Positions 52,840 to 62,483 are shown, counted from the stretch's first letter. The stretch: DNA of 64,000 bases from Planctomycetota bacterium (GCA_020631815.1 JACKGW010000014.1:15089-79088); one strand, 5' to 3'. The notes: generated from the sequence alone by a model not told the origin. Numbers and translations: made by a program.

Positions 52840-53121
52840 GGTTCTCCTTGGGTGGGCGTCCGATCCGGTGCAGCGAGGGTTCGCCCGCGCACGCATCGAT
52901 ACCGCGCGCGCCGTACCGGAGACGGCCGCCGCTACCTGGTTGAACGACATCCGGGCTCGGAACCCGCCACGCGGCTGCGCGCGGTCAGCCGCGTCGTGGT
53001 TCGTCGGCGAAGTCGCCAAGATGCCTGAATCGCTCACATGCCGCGCTGCGCCCTCGCCAAGCGGCTGGGCGATCCCCGTCCCCGCGGACGTACGATGCCC
53101 CCCGAACCCGCGGAGGCCGTC
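52840..53121. other. Intergenic region, nothing recognised
   Basis: 282 bp between a minus-strand gene start and a plus-strand fragment. It should hold the promoter of the leftward gene. No motif, gene or repeat recognised. Several open frames here look non-coding. Confidence 0.4.
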
Positions 53122-53259
53122 ATGGGCGTCACGAACAGCGCGACCGGGACGAACGCCCACGAGATTGCGAACGCCATGGCGCACGGCAGCCCCCCCGTCG
53201 AGCTGCCCAGCGGGAGAGGCGTGCGCGCGCTCGCCAATGCCCCCGGACCGCGGGCCTGA
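53122..53259 (+). pseudogene. Possible 5' remnant of an MBL-fold hydrolase gene
   Basis: ATG 53122 has GGAGG five bases upstream. The 45 codons start M-G-V-T-N-S-A-T-G-T-N-A-H-E-I-A and continue with P-P-V-E-L-P-S-G-R-G. Both phrases echo the N-terminus of a family of MBL-fold (di-iron, FprA-like) proteins. The rest is lost and the frame stops 2 bp before the SRPBCC gene. It may be a relic, or a short real peptide whose translation is coupled to the next gene. Confidence 0.3.
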
Positions 53260-53261
53260 TC

Positions 53262-53687
53262 ATGGAGATCGCGCGCTCCATCGACATCACCGCCTCGCCG
53301 GACCGCGTCTGGGCCGTCATGGCCGACGTCACGCGCTGGCCGGAGTGGACGGCGAGCGTAACGAGCGTCGAGCTGCTCGACGGTGACGTGCTGCGCGTGG
53401 GCGGGCGTGCTCTCGTCAACCAGCCCAAGCTGCCGCCGGCGCGTTTCGTCGTGACGTCGCTGGACCCCGGGCGGGGGTTCGTCTGGAGAACAGGTGGCTT
53501 CGTCGTGCGTGCGACGGCACGTCATGAGATCGAGGCCACGTCGACGGGATCGCGCGTGACGCTGGCCGTCCACTTTGGCGGCCTCCTCGGCTGCCTTGCT
53601 GGCCTGCCCTATCGCAAGCTCACGCGTGAGTACCTGGATCTGGAAGCCGAGGGCCTGAAGGCGCGCAGTGAGTCGAAGCCGGGCTAG
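53262..53687 (+). CDS. SRPBCC (START/polyketide cyclase-like) protein
   Basis: 141 aa from ATG 53262. The N-terminal strand and hinge read IARSIDITASPDRVWAVMAD, then the helix VTRWPEWTASV, typical of SRPBCC lipid- or hydrophobe-binding folds. Further features are FVVTSLDPGRGFVWRTGG and a C-terminal helix (YLDLEAEGLKARSE). The ligand is unknown. Cytoplasmic. The ATG lies 2 bp after the stop of a short upstream frame, hinting at translational coupling. Confidence 0.85.
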   Translation: MEIARSIDITASPDRVWAVMADVTRWPEWTASVTSVELLDGDVLRVGGRALVNQPKLPPARFVVTSLDPGRGFVWRTGGFVVRATARHEIEATSTGSRVTLAVHFGGLLGCLAGLPYRKLTREYLDLEAEGLKARSESKPG

Positions 53688-53708
53688 GGCGCCTGTGCGG
53701 CCTGACCC

Positions 53709-56700
53709 TCAGCGCGCGCCCTGTGAACGCCAGGCCTCGGCCTCGTCGCCGCGGTCCCTCGCCAAGTAGTGCTTCACGATCCGCTGTAGGGCGTCGGCGA
53801 CGCGTCCGCTTTCGTCGGCAGGGATCCTGTCCTCGCGGGCCTTCATGCCGCGATAGCCCGAGACAAGGAGGGGCGCCGCGTCGTCGAACTTGGCTTGCCC
53901 CGTCAACGCCGCGCCGAGCAGGGACTCGGCCTCGAACGTCCTCCAGCCCTCCGGGTCCAGCTCGCGTCGGATGGAGAGCACCTTGCGCAGACGGGGCTCC
54001 GCGGCCGCGAAGGCCTCCGCCTGCAGCAGCTTTTCGGACAACGCGGCCAGGCGCGTGGCGAGCTCGAGGCTCCGTGGGCCCGCTTGGACTTCCACGTCGA
54101 TGAGGAGGACATCGAGGGCCCGGGGAGCCTTCTCGTTCTGGCCCGCTTTCAGCCAGATCTCCGCCGCGACCTCCGCGCAGCGAAGCCGCGTGGCGGCGTC
54201 TCGACCCGAGAGCGCCAGGCCCCGCGGCAGCCACTCGTCGACCACGGTTGCGGCCTGTTCGACGTCCCCCTGCGCCTGATACGTCGTGGCTAGCGCGAAG
54301 GCGGCGCTGATCGTGAACTCGGCCTCGTCGCCGAACCGCTTCCGGGCTCCGGAGACGAGCTGCTTCAGCACATCGGCGGCCTTGGCAAGGTCGCTCGTGG
54401 CGCGGTAGGCCTTGCCGAGCTGGGCGAGGGACCTGAGCGTCTCCGGGTGGTCGGCGCCCAGCACCTCCGTTCGGCGGCGCAGGACCTCTTCGGCGAGCTC
54501 GATGCCCTCGGCCGTGCGGCCCACGGCGATCCACGCCTTGGCAAGGCTGTGCGATGCGGCCAGCAAGGCCATGTGATCGGGGCCCAACAGCTCGGTCAGT
54601 GGCCCGCGGACTTGCTCGAGGATCTCCGCGGCCTCCTTCGCGCGACCTACATCGACGTAGGTCCGGGCCAGGTTCTGGCGCGCGATCAGCGCGTCGGGGT
54701 GATCCGGGCCGAGGTTCCTGGCGTAGCCGGCAGCCACCCGTTCCAGGATGGGCACGGCCTCGCTCGATCGATTCAGCGAGCTGTAGGCGAGTCCCAGGCC
54801 GTTGAGCGCCTGCAGCGTGCCGGGGTGTTCGGGCCCGAGCGTGCGCTCGAGGCCCCGGGCCACCTTCTCCGACAGGGGAAGCGACTCGGCGAAGCGGCGC
54901 GCACTGCGGTACGCCCGGGCCAGCTGCTGCAGCGTGAGCAGGTCCTGCTCATCGTCGTCGATGGCATCGACGCCGCCGCGCCGCTCGACGATCCACTCGA
55001 GCTGCTCGATCGCCTCCTGCGTCTGGCCGGTGCGCAGGTAGGCAGCACTGAGGTTGTGGACGGCGGACTCGTAGGCCGAGCTGTTCTCACCATGGGCCTC
55101 GCGCTGGGCATCGCGGATGCGCTCCAGCTCGCGGGCGGCGTCCTCGAAGCGGCCGAGCTCCAACAGCGAGTGCGCGAGCTCGTCCCGCGTGAAGATGGTG
55201 TCTTCATGCCAAGGCCCCAGCACCTCGACGCGAAGGGCGAGGGCGCGTTCGAGGTGCTGGATCGCCGATTCGGCGTCGCCGAGCTGACGGTAGGTCTCGC
55301 CCAGCGTGTGGCGAATGGCAGCCTCCTCGCGTGGACGGTCCGCGAACTTCGACCCCACGCCTTGGGCTGCGCGATGGAGCGCCTCGCGGACAGTCAGATC
55401 GGGATCCTGCTCGAAGCCCCGGTCGGCTTGTGCCTGGCTGCTCGCCTGGCCGAGGAGGTCGTTGCGCAGGAACTCGTCGATCGCGGTCGCCAGGGCCAGC
55501 TGGTCTTTCGCCTTGGCCTCGTTGGCTTCGGCCAGGCCGCGCTGCGTGTTCGCGTCGGCCTCCGCCCGCGTGGCCCGCACGCGCTCGCGATGTTCGGCTT
55601 CGGCGCGCTCCTGCTCCGCGGCCCGCGCACGCATGGCGCTTACGAGTCCCCAGGCCGTTCCGGCCATGCCTACGAGCAGCACCACGGCCAGGATCGCGGC
55701 CGCCCGCCTCCGTCGCCGTTCGCCCTCGGCGCGCAGCTCGGCTTGCTCGGCCGCGGCGCGTTCGCGCTCGCCCTCGGCACGTGCCTCCGCGGCACGGACC
55801 TCGGCTTTCGCCTCGCTCGCCTTGGCCTCCGCCTCGTTGGCCCGCGCTTGCGCCGCCTCGATCTGCGCGCGCTGGGCACGCTCCTCGGCTGCCTCGAGGA
55901 ACGAACGGATCCGGTCGGCCACCACGCGCGCGGAGGCGGGTCGGGCGGTCTGGTCCTTCTGCAGACAGTCGAGCACGAGGGTGCGGAGCTCGGGGTCCGT
56001 CGAGCTGGTGGCGAGCCGCGCGTCGACGGACGACAGGTCGCCCGTCAAGGCCCCGCGTACGCGCTCGATGGGGGCGCCCACGAAGGGCGGCTCGCCAACG
56101 AGGATCTCGCACAGGATCGCACCGAGCGCGTAGACGTCGCTGCGCTCGTCGATCACGTGGATGTTGCCGAGCGCTTGCTCGGGAGGCATGTAGCCAGGCG
56201 TTCCCATCATCGAGCCCAGCACGGTCTGGCCCTCGACGCTCTCGCTGCGGACGGTGGCGAGGGGGCGGAGTGTGGGGGCCGTGTCAGGGGCTGCGGCCTC
56301 GTCCGCGGTCCCGCGGCGACTACCGAGCACCTTGCTCATGCCCCAGTCGACGACCTGCACCTCGCCGAAGGCTCCGACCATCACGTTCTCGGGCTTCAAG
56401 TCGCGGTGGATCACGCCGCGCGCGTGGGCGTAGGCCATCGTCTGGCAGACGGCCTCGAAGATGCCGAGGAAGCGTCGTCGCTCCTCGCCGGGCGCAGCGC
56501 GGGCGGCGAGCAGGTCGGCGAGCGAGCGGCCGTGGATCAGCTTCATTGCGAAGAACGGCCGGCCGTCGCGCATGCCGAGCTCGTACACGGGCACGACGCC
56601 CGGGTGCTGGAGCTGGCCGCCGATCTGCGCCTCTTCCACGAACCGCTTCAAGACGTCGGGGCTGGCCAGGTGCTCGTCGCGCAGCACCTTGATGGCGACC

Positions 56701-56972
56701 TCACGACCCAGGTCGGCATCGCTTCCGCGGAGGACCACGCCGACGCCGCCGCGGCCGAGCTCGCCCTCGATCCGGTACTTGGGGCCAGATGCGCCGGTGG
56801 GGGCCGGGACGCTCGCATCGGAGTCGGCGTCTGCCGTCGCGCCGCGCAGGTGGACGCGCGCCTCGAACCCTCCCGCGGCCTCGAGGCGCGGCAGGACGGT
56901 CTCACCGCTCTTGGCATCGTCCGGGACGGCAGGTTCCCGCCGCTCCCCAGGCTCTTCGTGCGAGTCGGACAC
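53709..56972 (-). CDS. Transmembrane Ser/Thr kinase with TPR domain
   Basis: 1087 aa from GTG 56972, six bases after GGAG (a TTG at 56984 is the longer alternative). Kinase about 66-370: GELGRGGVGVV, Lys95 in EVAIKV, HRDLKPEN with Asp191, DWG at 209-211 and GTPGYMPPEQ. A long Ala/Glu/Arg coiled coil (about 375-430) leads to a TM helix (AAILAVVLLVGMAGTAWGL). Some 600 extracytoplasmic residues follow with TPR repeats of the tetratrico type-12 kind (IRHTLGETYRQLGDAESAIQ, HPDALIARQNLARTY, HMALLAASHSLAKAWIAVG). Very like planctomycete receptor kinases. Target proteins unknown. Confidence 0.9.
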   Translation of the reverse strand: MSDSHEEPGERREPAVPDDAKSGETVLPRLEAAGGFEARVHLRGATADADSDASVPAPTGASGPKYRIEGELGRGGVGVVLRGSDADLGREVAIKVLRDEHLASPDVLKRFVEEAQIGGQLQHPGVVPVYELGMRDGRPFFAMKLIHGRSLADLLAARAAPGEERRRFLGIFEAVCQTMAYAHARGVIHRDLKPENVMVGAFGEVQVVDWGMSKVLGSRRGTADEAAAPDTAPTLRPLATVRSESVEGQTVLGSMMGTPGYMPPEQALGNIHVIDERSDVYALGAILCEILVGEPPFVGAPIERVRGALTGDLSSVDARLATSSTDPELRTLVLDCLQKDQTARPASARVVADRIRSFLEAAEERAQRAQIEAAQARANEAEAKASEAKAEVRAAEARAEGERERAAAEQAELRAEGERRRRRAAAILAVVLLVGMAGTAWGLVSAMRARAAEQERAEAEHRERVRATRAEADANTQRGLAEANEAKAKDQLALATAIDEFLRNDLLGQASSQAQADRGFEQDPDLTVREALHRAAQGVGSKFADRPREEAAIRHTLGETYRQLGDAESAIQHLERALALRVEVLGPWHEDTIFTRDELAHSLLELGRFEDAARELERIRDAQREAHGENSSAYESAVHNLSAAYLRTGQTQEAIEQLEWIVERRGGVDAIDDDEQDLLTLQQLARAYRSARRFAESLPLSEKVARGLERTLGPEHPGTLQALNGLGLAYSSLNRSSEAVPILERVAAGYARNLGPDHPDALIARQNLARTYVDVGRAKEAAEILEQVRGPLTELLGPDHMALLAASHSLAKAWIAVGRTAEGIELAEEVLRRRTEVLGADHPETLRSLAQLGKAYRATSDLAKAADVLKQLVSGARKRFGDEAEFTISAAFALATTYQAQGDVEQAATVVDEWLPRGLALSGRDAATRLRCAEVAAEIWLKAGQNEKAPRALDVLLIDVEVQAGPRSLELATRLAALSEKLLQAEAFAAAEPRLRKVLSIRRELDPEGWRTFEAESLLGAALTGQAKFDDAAPLLVSGYRGMKAREDRIPADESGRVADALQRIVKHYLARDRGDEAEAWRSQGAR

Positions 56973-57257
56973 CCGATGCTCCAAGCGGCTCGGCTCACGG
57001 TTCGTGGGGCTCGCCCGCTACCTGCCGTCGCGGGAGTCTAGCGGGTGGGCCTCGCAGGCTCACGAGCATCGTGCGACAACGCGAACCGAGACGCTTGGAC
57101 GTCCAGAGGTCGTCTCACTCGGCAGCCCAACTGGGAGTGCGGCGACCCGCTTCGCCCCAGCCGGCCTCCCCAGATCGTGGGCCAGTTGAGCAACCTGGGC
57201 GCGCAGTCCAAGGTCCGATAGAACCCAGCAAGATCGGCAGCCTGCGAGGCTCTGCAG

Positions 57258-57611
57258 ATGATGCGGCACAACCCCCGGTTCCGGCGTGCGGTCGCCCAGA
57301 TCGAGCCCCTCTTGGAGGACCTGGGCTTCAGGTTGGTACGCGAGGTCTACGACCATGCGTGCTTCGGTAGCTCGTTCGCCGAGTACAAGCGTCGTGGCGC
57401 CCTGGTCCGCGTCGCGTGGGATGGGAAAGAGAGCATGCTGTTCGTTGACACGCGCCACCCGCCCTCGCGGGAGTGGTCTGCAGTGGACGACATGGCCTCG
57501 GTGCAGGCTGGTAGGCCGGGGAGCGTCGGGGACGACGAGAGGATCCAGGGCGTCTGTGTCGCTCTCGCTTCGCGCTTCCAGGGACGCGGAAGGCAGAAGC
57601 GTCGCCCGTAG
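57258..57611 (+). CDS. Small conserved hypothetical protein
   Basis: 117 aa from ATG 57258 (next ATG at 57261). The core RFRRAVAQIEPLLEDLGFRL and then LVRVAWDGKESMLFVDTR look like a small alpha/beta fold. The last 25 residues are basic and probably disordered. No family recognised. The 217 bp before it hold no recognised gene. Confidence 0.6.
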   Translation: MMRHNPRFRRAVAQIEPLLEDLGFRLVREVYDHACFGSSFAEYKRRGALVRVAWDGKESMLFVDTRHPPSREWSAVDDMASVQAGRPGSVGDDERIQGVCVALASRFQGRGRQKRRP

Positions 57612-57699
57612 GCACCTGCGCGCCTAGAGCGCGTCTCGTGGCCGCGGTCCTCGCGCAGTCCGAGCGATAGACTGATCGGGCGCAGGGAGGAGACGTGTC

Positions 57700-58419
57700 A
57701 TGGGCGCCAAGTCTGCCGCCGTGGTGTTCGCCCAGGGGTGGCCCGCCGATCTGCTGGCAAGCTGCCCGGCCCACGACCCGGCCCAAGCCGCGGACGTGGC
57801 GGCCCGGGTGTTTCCGGACCGGACGTGCGTGCGCGTCGAGGACGACGACTTCCTCGAGCTCTACCCGGGCGAGGACGAGCTCATCGTGGGGTGCTACCCA
57901 GGTGTCGTGATCGTGGCCGCGCAGGACTTGGGCGGGTTGGAGCCAGAGGAGATGGAGCAGTCGTTGATCCGGCTGGTTCCCGCGACCACCGTCCTGCATC
58001 ACTCCATGCACAGCGTCGTGGACTGGTTCGCATACTCCCTGTGGCAGGACGGACGGCTGGTACGCGCCCTGAGCGTCAGCCCGGACGACGGTGTGATGAC
58101 GGACGTCGGCGAACGGCAGCCCTTCGAGGTCCCGTACTGGAACGGCGAGCACCCGTGGGATGACGAGGAGCCCGACGAGGACCCGGAGGCGCTTCCCTTC
58201 CACCCGCTCGAGCTCGGCAGCGCGGTGTCGCTGGCCATCCTCGGATTCGAGCTGGAGGGCTGTACCTCGGACTGGCGGTTCGATCCCGATGACCTGCGCG
58301 CTACGCGCTTCCAGCTGCACAAGGCCGGTCAGCCCAGGCCACGGCCGCGTCGAGAGATGCCACCCCCGCCCCCGCGACGGCCTCCGCCGCGGGCCAGCAG
58401 GTGGTGGTGGCCGTTCTAG
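57700..58419 (+). CDS. DUF6928 family protein
   Basis: 239 aa from ATG 57700, with GGGAGGAG seven bases upstream. Shows the family pattern as I know it: an initial M-G-A-K-S-A-A-V-V-F-A, VGCYPGVVIVAAQD, HHSMHSVVDWFAYSLWQDGR, VSPDDGV then PFHPLELG. Members are mostly from actinobacteria, with no known function. The last 30 residues are Pro/Arg-rich and end WWWPF, likely disordered. Cytoplasmic. Confidence 0.78.
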   Translation: MGAKSAAVVFAQGWPADLLASCPAHDPAQAADVAARVFPDRTCVRVEDDDFLELYPGEDELIVGCYPGVVIVAAQDLGGLEPEEMEQSLIRLVPATTVLHHSMHSVVDWFAYSLWQDGRLVRALSVSPDDGVMTDVGERQPFEVPYWNGEHPWDDEEPDEDPEALPFHPLELGSAVSLAILGFELEGCTSDWRFDPDDLRATRFQLHKAGQPRPRPRREMPPPPPRRPPPRASRWWWPF

Positions 58420-58448
58420 TCGTTGCCTCTGGCACGACAGACGAGGCG

Positions 58449-59699
58449 CTATCGCTCGAAGCTGCTGCGGAAGGCCTCCCAGTCACGGGCGGGCTGTGAG
58501 CGGGTGTGCGTGTCGCGCTCTTCGGGCGGCAGCGTCCAGTCCACGCGGCAGCCCTCGTAGAAGTAGAAGCCCTCTGTGTCGGGGTTCGCGAGCGCACGCT
58601 CCATGCGCGCCTCGATGCCGCGGCAGTCGCGGAACGTGCATCCGGAGTAGACCCCAACCGTCGGGGTGTCGTAGACGAACCCGTCGAAGAGGCACGAGTC
58701 GAAGCGGGCCGCCGTGATTCGGCGAAACACGTTCCCGCGTCCGGGGCTGCGTCCGTACCACGCGACGAACTCGCAGTCCGAGCAGTTGACAGCGCCCGGC
58801 CGTGAGACGTCGAAGACGTAGGCGCCGCCATGCGCGGCGTCGAAGCGCACGAAGCGGACGCGCTCGGCGCTGATGGAAGCCATTTCGCTGCGAAGATCGA
58901 ACGCACCATCGTTGTCGCAGTCGATGGTCATGTCGGCGAGGTGGAGGTTGTAGAGGGGCGAGCGAGCCGAGAGGTCGCTGAGCACGAGGAGCGTGCGGTC
59001 CATGCCCGCCCCGCGGATCGTCAGATCACGGGGAACGACCGAGTTGCGTGTCCACTTCGTGCCCAGCTTGTGCACGCCGGCCGACAGCTCCAACGTGGAA
59101 CCGTCCTCCAGCAGCGCTGGATCCTGCGCGCCGTCGTCTTGGTCGCCAATCGTGCTTCCCCCCCGCGACTGGTGCGCAAACAGCGCGGCAAAGCGCTTCG
59201 CACTGCGCGCCGCTGCACGGGCCGTGTCGTGGGACTCGGATTTCGCGAGGAGGGTGAGGATGTCGTCGCGCGCCTCGATCTCGACCTGCGTGCGACGTGC
59301 GGCCTCTGCCCGCCCGGCCGCCATGCCTGCAGCCCGCGCGGCTTGCTCCAAGCGACTCGTGTGCTCCTTCCACACGGCGGCGAGCTGGTCGGCAGGTGCT
59401 TCCGAGCCGTTGCTGGTCTGCGCGTAGCCAGCACGGTAGTCCTGCTCGAACGTCGATTTCTGGACGGCAACGTCCTCGGGGCCCAGCGTCGGAGGGGCCG
59501 CGTCGTCGCCGGCGGTGTCCGGCTGGCTGCCTTGCAGGGAGGGCTGAGATGCGCTCGAGGGCTCGTCGCCCTGATGTCCGTTCGAGGTGAGCTGCGGCGT
59601 CGCGACGGGCTCGCTCGCGGCACCTTGTCCGAGGAGCCATCCTCCCACGCCGCCGATGCCGACGCCGACGAACAGGGCCAACAAGTGTGTGCTGCGCAT
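58449..59699 (-). CDS. Membrane-anchored coiled-coil protein with beta-helix-like C-terminus
   Basis: 416 aa from ATG 59699, with AGGGGA five bases upstream; the earlier ATGs at 59723 and 59735 lack one. N-terminal anchor (LLALFVGVGIGGVGGWLLG), a Ser/Pro/Gln-rich linker, then a helical, probably coiled-coil stretch (TSRLEQAARAAGMAAGRAEA). The C-terminal 200 residues resemble right-handed parallel beta-helix repeats (LTIRGAGMDRTLLVLSD, LYNLHLADMTIDCDNDG, FRRITAARFDSCLFDGF, VGVYSGCTFRDCRGIEA), a fold found in polysaccharide lyases and tail fibres. No active site apparent. Function unknown. Confidence 0.75.
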   Translation of the reverse strand: MRSTHLLALFVGVGIGGVGGWLLGQGAASEPVATPQLTSNGHQGDEPSSASQPSLQGSQPDTAGDDAAPPTLGPEDVAVQKSTFEQDYRAGYAQTSNGSEAPADQLAAVWKEHTSRLEQAARAAGMAAGRAEAARRTQVEIEARDDILTLLAKSESHDTARAAARSAKRFAALFAHQSRGGSTIGDQDDGAQDPALLEDGSTLELSAGVHKLGTKWTRNSVVPRDLTIRGAGMDRTLLVLSDLSARSPLYNLHLADMTIDCDNDGAFDLRSEMASISAERVRFVRFDAAHGGAYVFDVSRPGAVNCSDCEFVAWYGRSPGRGNVFRRITAARFDSCLFDGFVYDTPTVGVYSGCTFRDCRGIEARMERALANPDTEGFYFYEGCRVDWTLPPEERDTHTRSQPARDWEAFRSSFER

Positions 59700-59804
59700 G
59701 CGCTTCCCCTGGGGCCGGCGCATGGCGCCTAGCACCGGCAGAGCAGTCTACGTCCCTGATGCGGTGCACGTCGCCCAACCGGGGCGCCAGACCGTGCCAC
59801 GTCT

Positions 59805-60281
59805 TCAGGGGGCGGGCTTGCGGAGGTCGCTCCAGGGTCGGTGATCAAGTGGCCCCCCGCACTCGCGACACAGGTCGGGTGGCCATGCATGAAGCAGGGC
59901 GCGGCTGCAGGCATCACAGGACCGCTCCCCGGCGGCCCAGAAGCCCGTGTCGGCGAAGAGGTCTACGTCCTCTCGCCAACGCGCGAGTGCCTCCTCGTAC
60001 TTGGTCCGGCTTGCGGACTCGCCAGGGGGGTCGGTCAGTGCGTCCGCCCAGTCAGGTGGCGCCGGCTCGTTGCCGGCGAGGAAGCCGCGTAGCCAGAACA
60101 CGGCTTCTGGCGAGGCCCTCTCGATCTCGGAGACCGAGAAGTTGAAGGCCCTGCGCTTGACGGGGCACCACGCCTGGATGCGTCCCGTGAACGTCTGGCC
60201 GCTGCCCAAGATGTAGTGGGGGCCCGGGCACTTGTCGTCCAGCTCGACCCAGAGGCGCGTGTCGAAGGCGGGCTCGGACAT
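59805..60281 (-). CDS. Hypothetical protein with zinc-ribbon-like C-terminus
   Basis: 158 aa from ATG 60281. Beta-rich N-terminus (FDTRLWVELDDKCPGPHYIL, FTGRIQAWCPVKRRAFNF). The last 40 residues carry CxxC ... CxxC (SCDACSRA and LCRECGG), a probable zinc site. No family recognised. Lies downstream of the HEAT-repeat gene on the same strand, 124 bp apart. Confidence 0.65.
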   Translation of the reverse strand: MSEPAFDTRLWVELDDKCPGPHYILGSGQTFTGRIQAWCPVKRRAFNFSVSEIERASPEAVFWLRGFLAGNEPAPPDWADALTDPPGESASRTKYEEALARWREDVDLFADTGFWAAGERSCDACSRALLHAWPPDLCRECGGPLDHRPWSDLRKPAP

Positions 60282-60361
60282 CGTGACGGGATTGTAGGCG
60301 CGTGGCCGCAGCACTGCACCCGCGAAGGAGGCTAGCTCTGCGCCTCCGCCTCCGGGCCAGA

Positions 60362-60376
60362 GACATGTGCCATGTC
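60362..60376. promoter_or_regulatory. Short palindrome between same-strand genes
   Basis: GACATG TGC CATGTC, a 6-bp inverted repeat with a 3-bp centre, lies between the HEAT-repeat gene's stop (60406) and the start of the gene at 60281. It could be an operator for the latter or part of a terminator. Weak evidence. Confidence 0.25.
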
Positions 60377-60405
60377 AGCCTCTGTCGTTCCCTTGCCCCA
60401 GGGGC

Positions 60406-62244
60406 CTATCGCTCGAACCTGTGCTTGATCCCGTAGCGTTTGCGCGCCTCTTCCCACGAGGGCTTGTCCATGGCGTGGATGCAGAGACTGATCAGGCTGC
60501 CCTCGCGCGAGCGCCCGCAGATTGCGAGGTACTCCTCGCGCGTGGGGTCTTCGATGAAGAACATCCCCCGGGCGGCTCCTTGGGTCACCTGAAAGGGGAT
60601 CTCGCGTGCGAACGCTTGCCGGAGTCGCTCGCGCACGACGGCATGGGAAGGCGCCAGCTCGCCAAGGCTGGCGAGGATGGCGCCTTGCGCGGCGGGATTG
60701 GACCTTCCCGACCTCGTGACCTGCGCGAGCAGTGGGGCTACGAGGTGCTGGCCGTCGGCGTGAAGCCTGCCCAGATTGCCGAGCACCTTGATTGCTCGGC
60801 GTCCGACCGGGGTCGTGGGGTCGACGGCCAACCGCAGGGCGGGTTCAATCCAGCCTTGCGGGACGCGGCCGACGATGTCGAGAGCGTCCAGGGCGGCCAG
60901 TTGCTCTGCCGGCAGATCGGAACCCAGGGCCCACCGGATGATCGTCTCGGACCGCGCCGTCTCCAGCAGCGCGTCCATGCGCGCCACGGCCCGCGTAGCC
61001 GCCGCGACCAGCTCCGGCTCGTCGCTCTTCGCGAAGTCACTCACCCTCGCCAGCACGACCGCCGACGTCTCGAACCGGTGGATCCCGTCGAGCACGGCAG
61101 CGACCTCGGCGGCCTTGGTCGACTCGAGTCGCCCGAGTACGTAGCCGAAGGTCCGCTGATCGTGCAGGTTGACGAGTGTCTTCACGAGCAGCAGCCTCTG
61201 CCTGTCCGTCAGCTCGGCTTCGAGGTCCACGAGCCGTGGCGCGAGATCGGGCACCTGCTCGGACAGGACCTCCAACGTCTCCAACGCGCGCTTCGTCAGC
61301 CCGGGATGTCGAACCGCGGCGAGGGCGCCATCGACCACGGTGGGGGTGGCGATGCCCAGCACGCGGAGCGCGTACAGCGCGTGATGGGACTCCTCCACGC
61401 GCAGTCGAGGCAGGGCGGCTGCAACGACGTCAGCCAGCGACACCACCGCGTCTTCGTGAGCTCCCGCCTGGGGGCGCAAGTGGCCTAGGGCGCGTACCTG
61501 CTCGGCGGGCGTGCCGGCTTCCAGGAGGCTCTCGACGTAACCAGGAACTTCCGAAGGCAGCGGGCGGAGCGCGAGCGCGAGGGGTACGAGCCATGCGCGC
61601 TCTTCGTGCGGAGCGGAGGCGAGCCTCTCCAGAACGGCGTGGCGAGCAGCGATCGGATCCACGAGGGCCAGCTCGAACCACTGCCCGGCCGCCCGCACGA
61701 GCGCGGGCGGTGGCTTGGGGTTGTCCGCCCCTCGGGCTGCGAGCCATGCAGCTCGCGCGATGAACGCGCCGGAGGACGGATCCAGCGCGGCCAAGTGCGT
61801 CGCGCACGTACCGAACGGACTGCTGCTGCCCAGCTCGGCCATGCGCCGCACATGGTCCCGGTTGCCCTTCAGCAGCATGACGGCGTGCATGGTCGGACAG
61901 AGGATGCTGGGCTTGACACCCTCGCGCTCGAGCAACGCCTCGAGAGCCTCCAGCACCTGGGGATGGGCGGTCCCCGCGGTCAGGATCTGCTCCAGGGCCC
62001 ACTCCCGCTGCTTGCTGTTGTTGACCGAGAGCGCAAGCAAGAGCCGCCACTCGTGCGAATCGCGCTCGATCTTTGGAGGCGGAGGCGGTGTCGCGAGGGT
62101 GGGTGCCCTCGACCGCTCGGGACGGGCCTCCAGTTCGATATCCGGCGGGATCGCTGCCTCGTCAGGGCGCGAGCCGGTGAGTACCAGGGTGCCCGCCGCC
62201 AGAGCGGCTCCCAGAACGAGGATGACGGCATGGCTCGTTCGCAC
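60406..62244 (-). CDS. Exported/anchored HEAT-repeat protein
   Basis: 612 aa from GTG 62244, with AAGGA four bases upstream. Hydrophobic N-terminal anchor (AVILVLGAALAAGTLVLTG), a Pro-rich linker with PPPPP, then helical HEAT-type repeats from about 60 onwards (EWALEQILTAGTAHPQVLEA, EQVRALGHLRPQAGAHEDA, VGRRAIKVLGNLGRLHADG). No catalytic motif. Likely a scaffold outside the cytoplasm. Related in type, though not obviously by close homology, to the exported HEAT protein at 45892-49050. Confidence 0.78.
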   Translation of the reverse strand: MRTSHAVILVLGAALAAGTLVLTGSRPDEAAIPPDIELEARPERSRAPTLATPPPPPKIERDSHEWRLLLALSVNNSKQREWALEQILTAGTAHPQVLEALEALLEREGVKPSILCPTMHAVMLLKGNRDHVRRMAELGSSSPFGTCATHLAALDPSSGAFIARAAWLAARGADNPKPPPALVRAAGQWFELALVDPIAARHAVLERLASAPHEERAWLVPLALALRPLPSEVPGYVESLLEAGTPAEQVRALGHLRPQAGAHEDAVVSLADVVAAALPRLRVEESHHALYALRVLGIATPTVVDGALAAVRHPGLTKRALETLEVLSEQVPDLAPRLVDLEAELTDRQRLLLVKTLVNLHDQRTFGYVLGRLESTKAAEVAAVLDGIHRFETSAVVLARVSDFAKSDEPELVAAATRAVARMDALLETARSETIIRWALGSDLPAEQLAALDALDIVGRVPQGWIEPALRLAVDPTTPVGRRAIKVLGNLGRLHADGQHLVAPLLAQVTRSGRSNPAAQGAILASLGELAPSHAVVRERLRQAFAREIPFQVTQGAARGMFFIEDPTREEYLAICGRSREGSLISLCIHAMDKPSWEEARKRYGIKHRFER

Positions 62245-62483
62245 TTCGTCCTTCCCCTCGGGGTGCCGCCGGTGGTGAAGTCAGCGCGCCCAGGATAGGA
62301 CGCGTGGGACGGCCCCTGTCGTTCAGGGCCTGACGCGCTGGTCCTCCACGCTCTGCCTCGATGCACGTGGGCTCCGCCGGCTTGACTCGGAGCCGGCGCT
62401 TGCCCGCGGGGCGCATGTGGCTGTTGTCAGCCCCGTCGTGGGGGCGGAGCCACGCCGCACGGTGCGCAATGGCCCTCGCGGAG

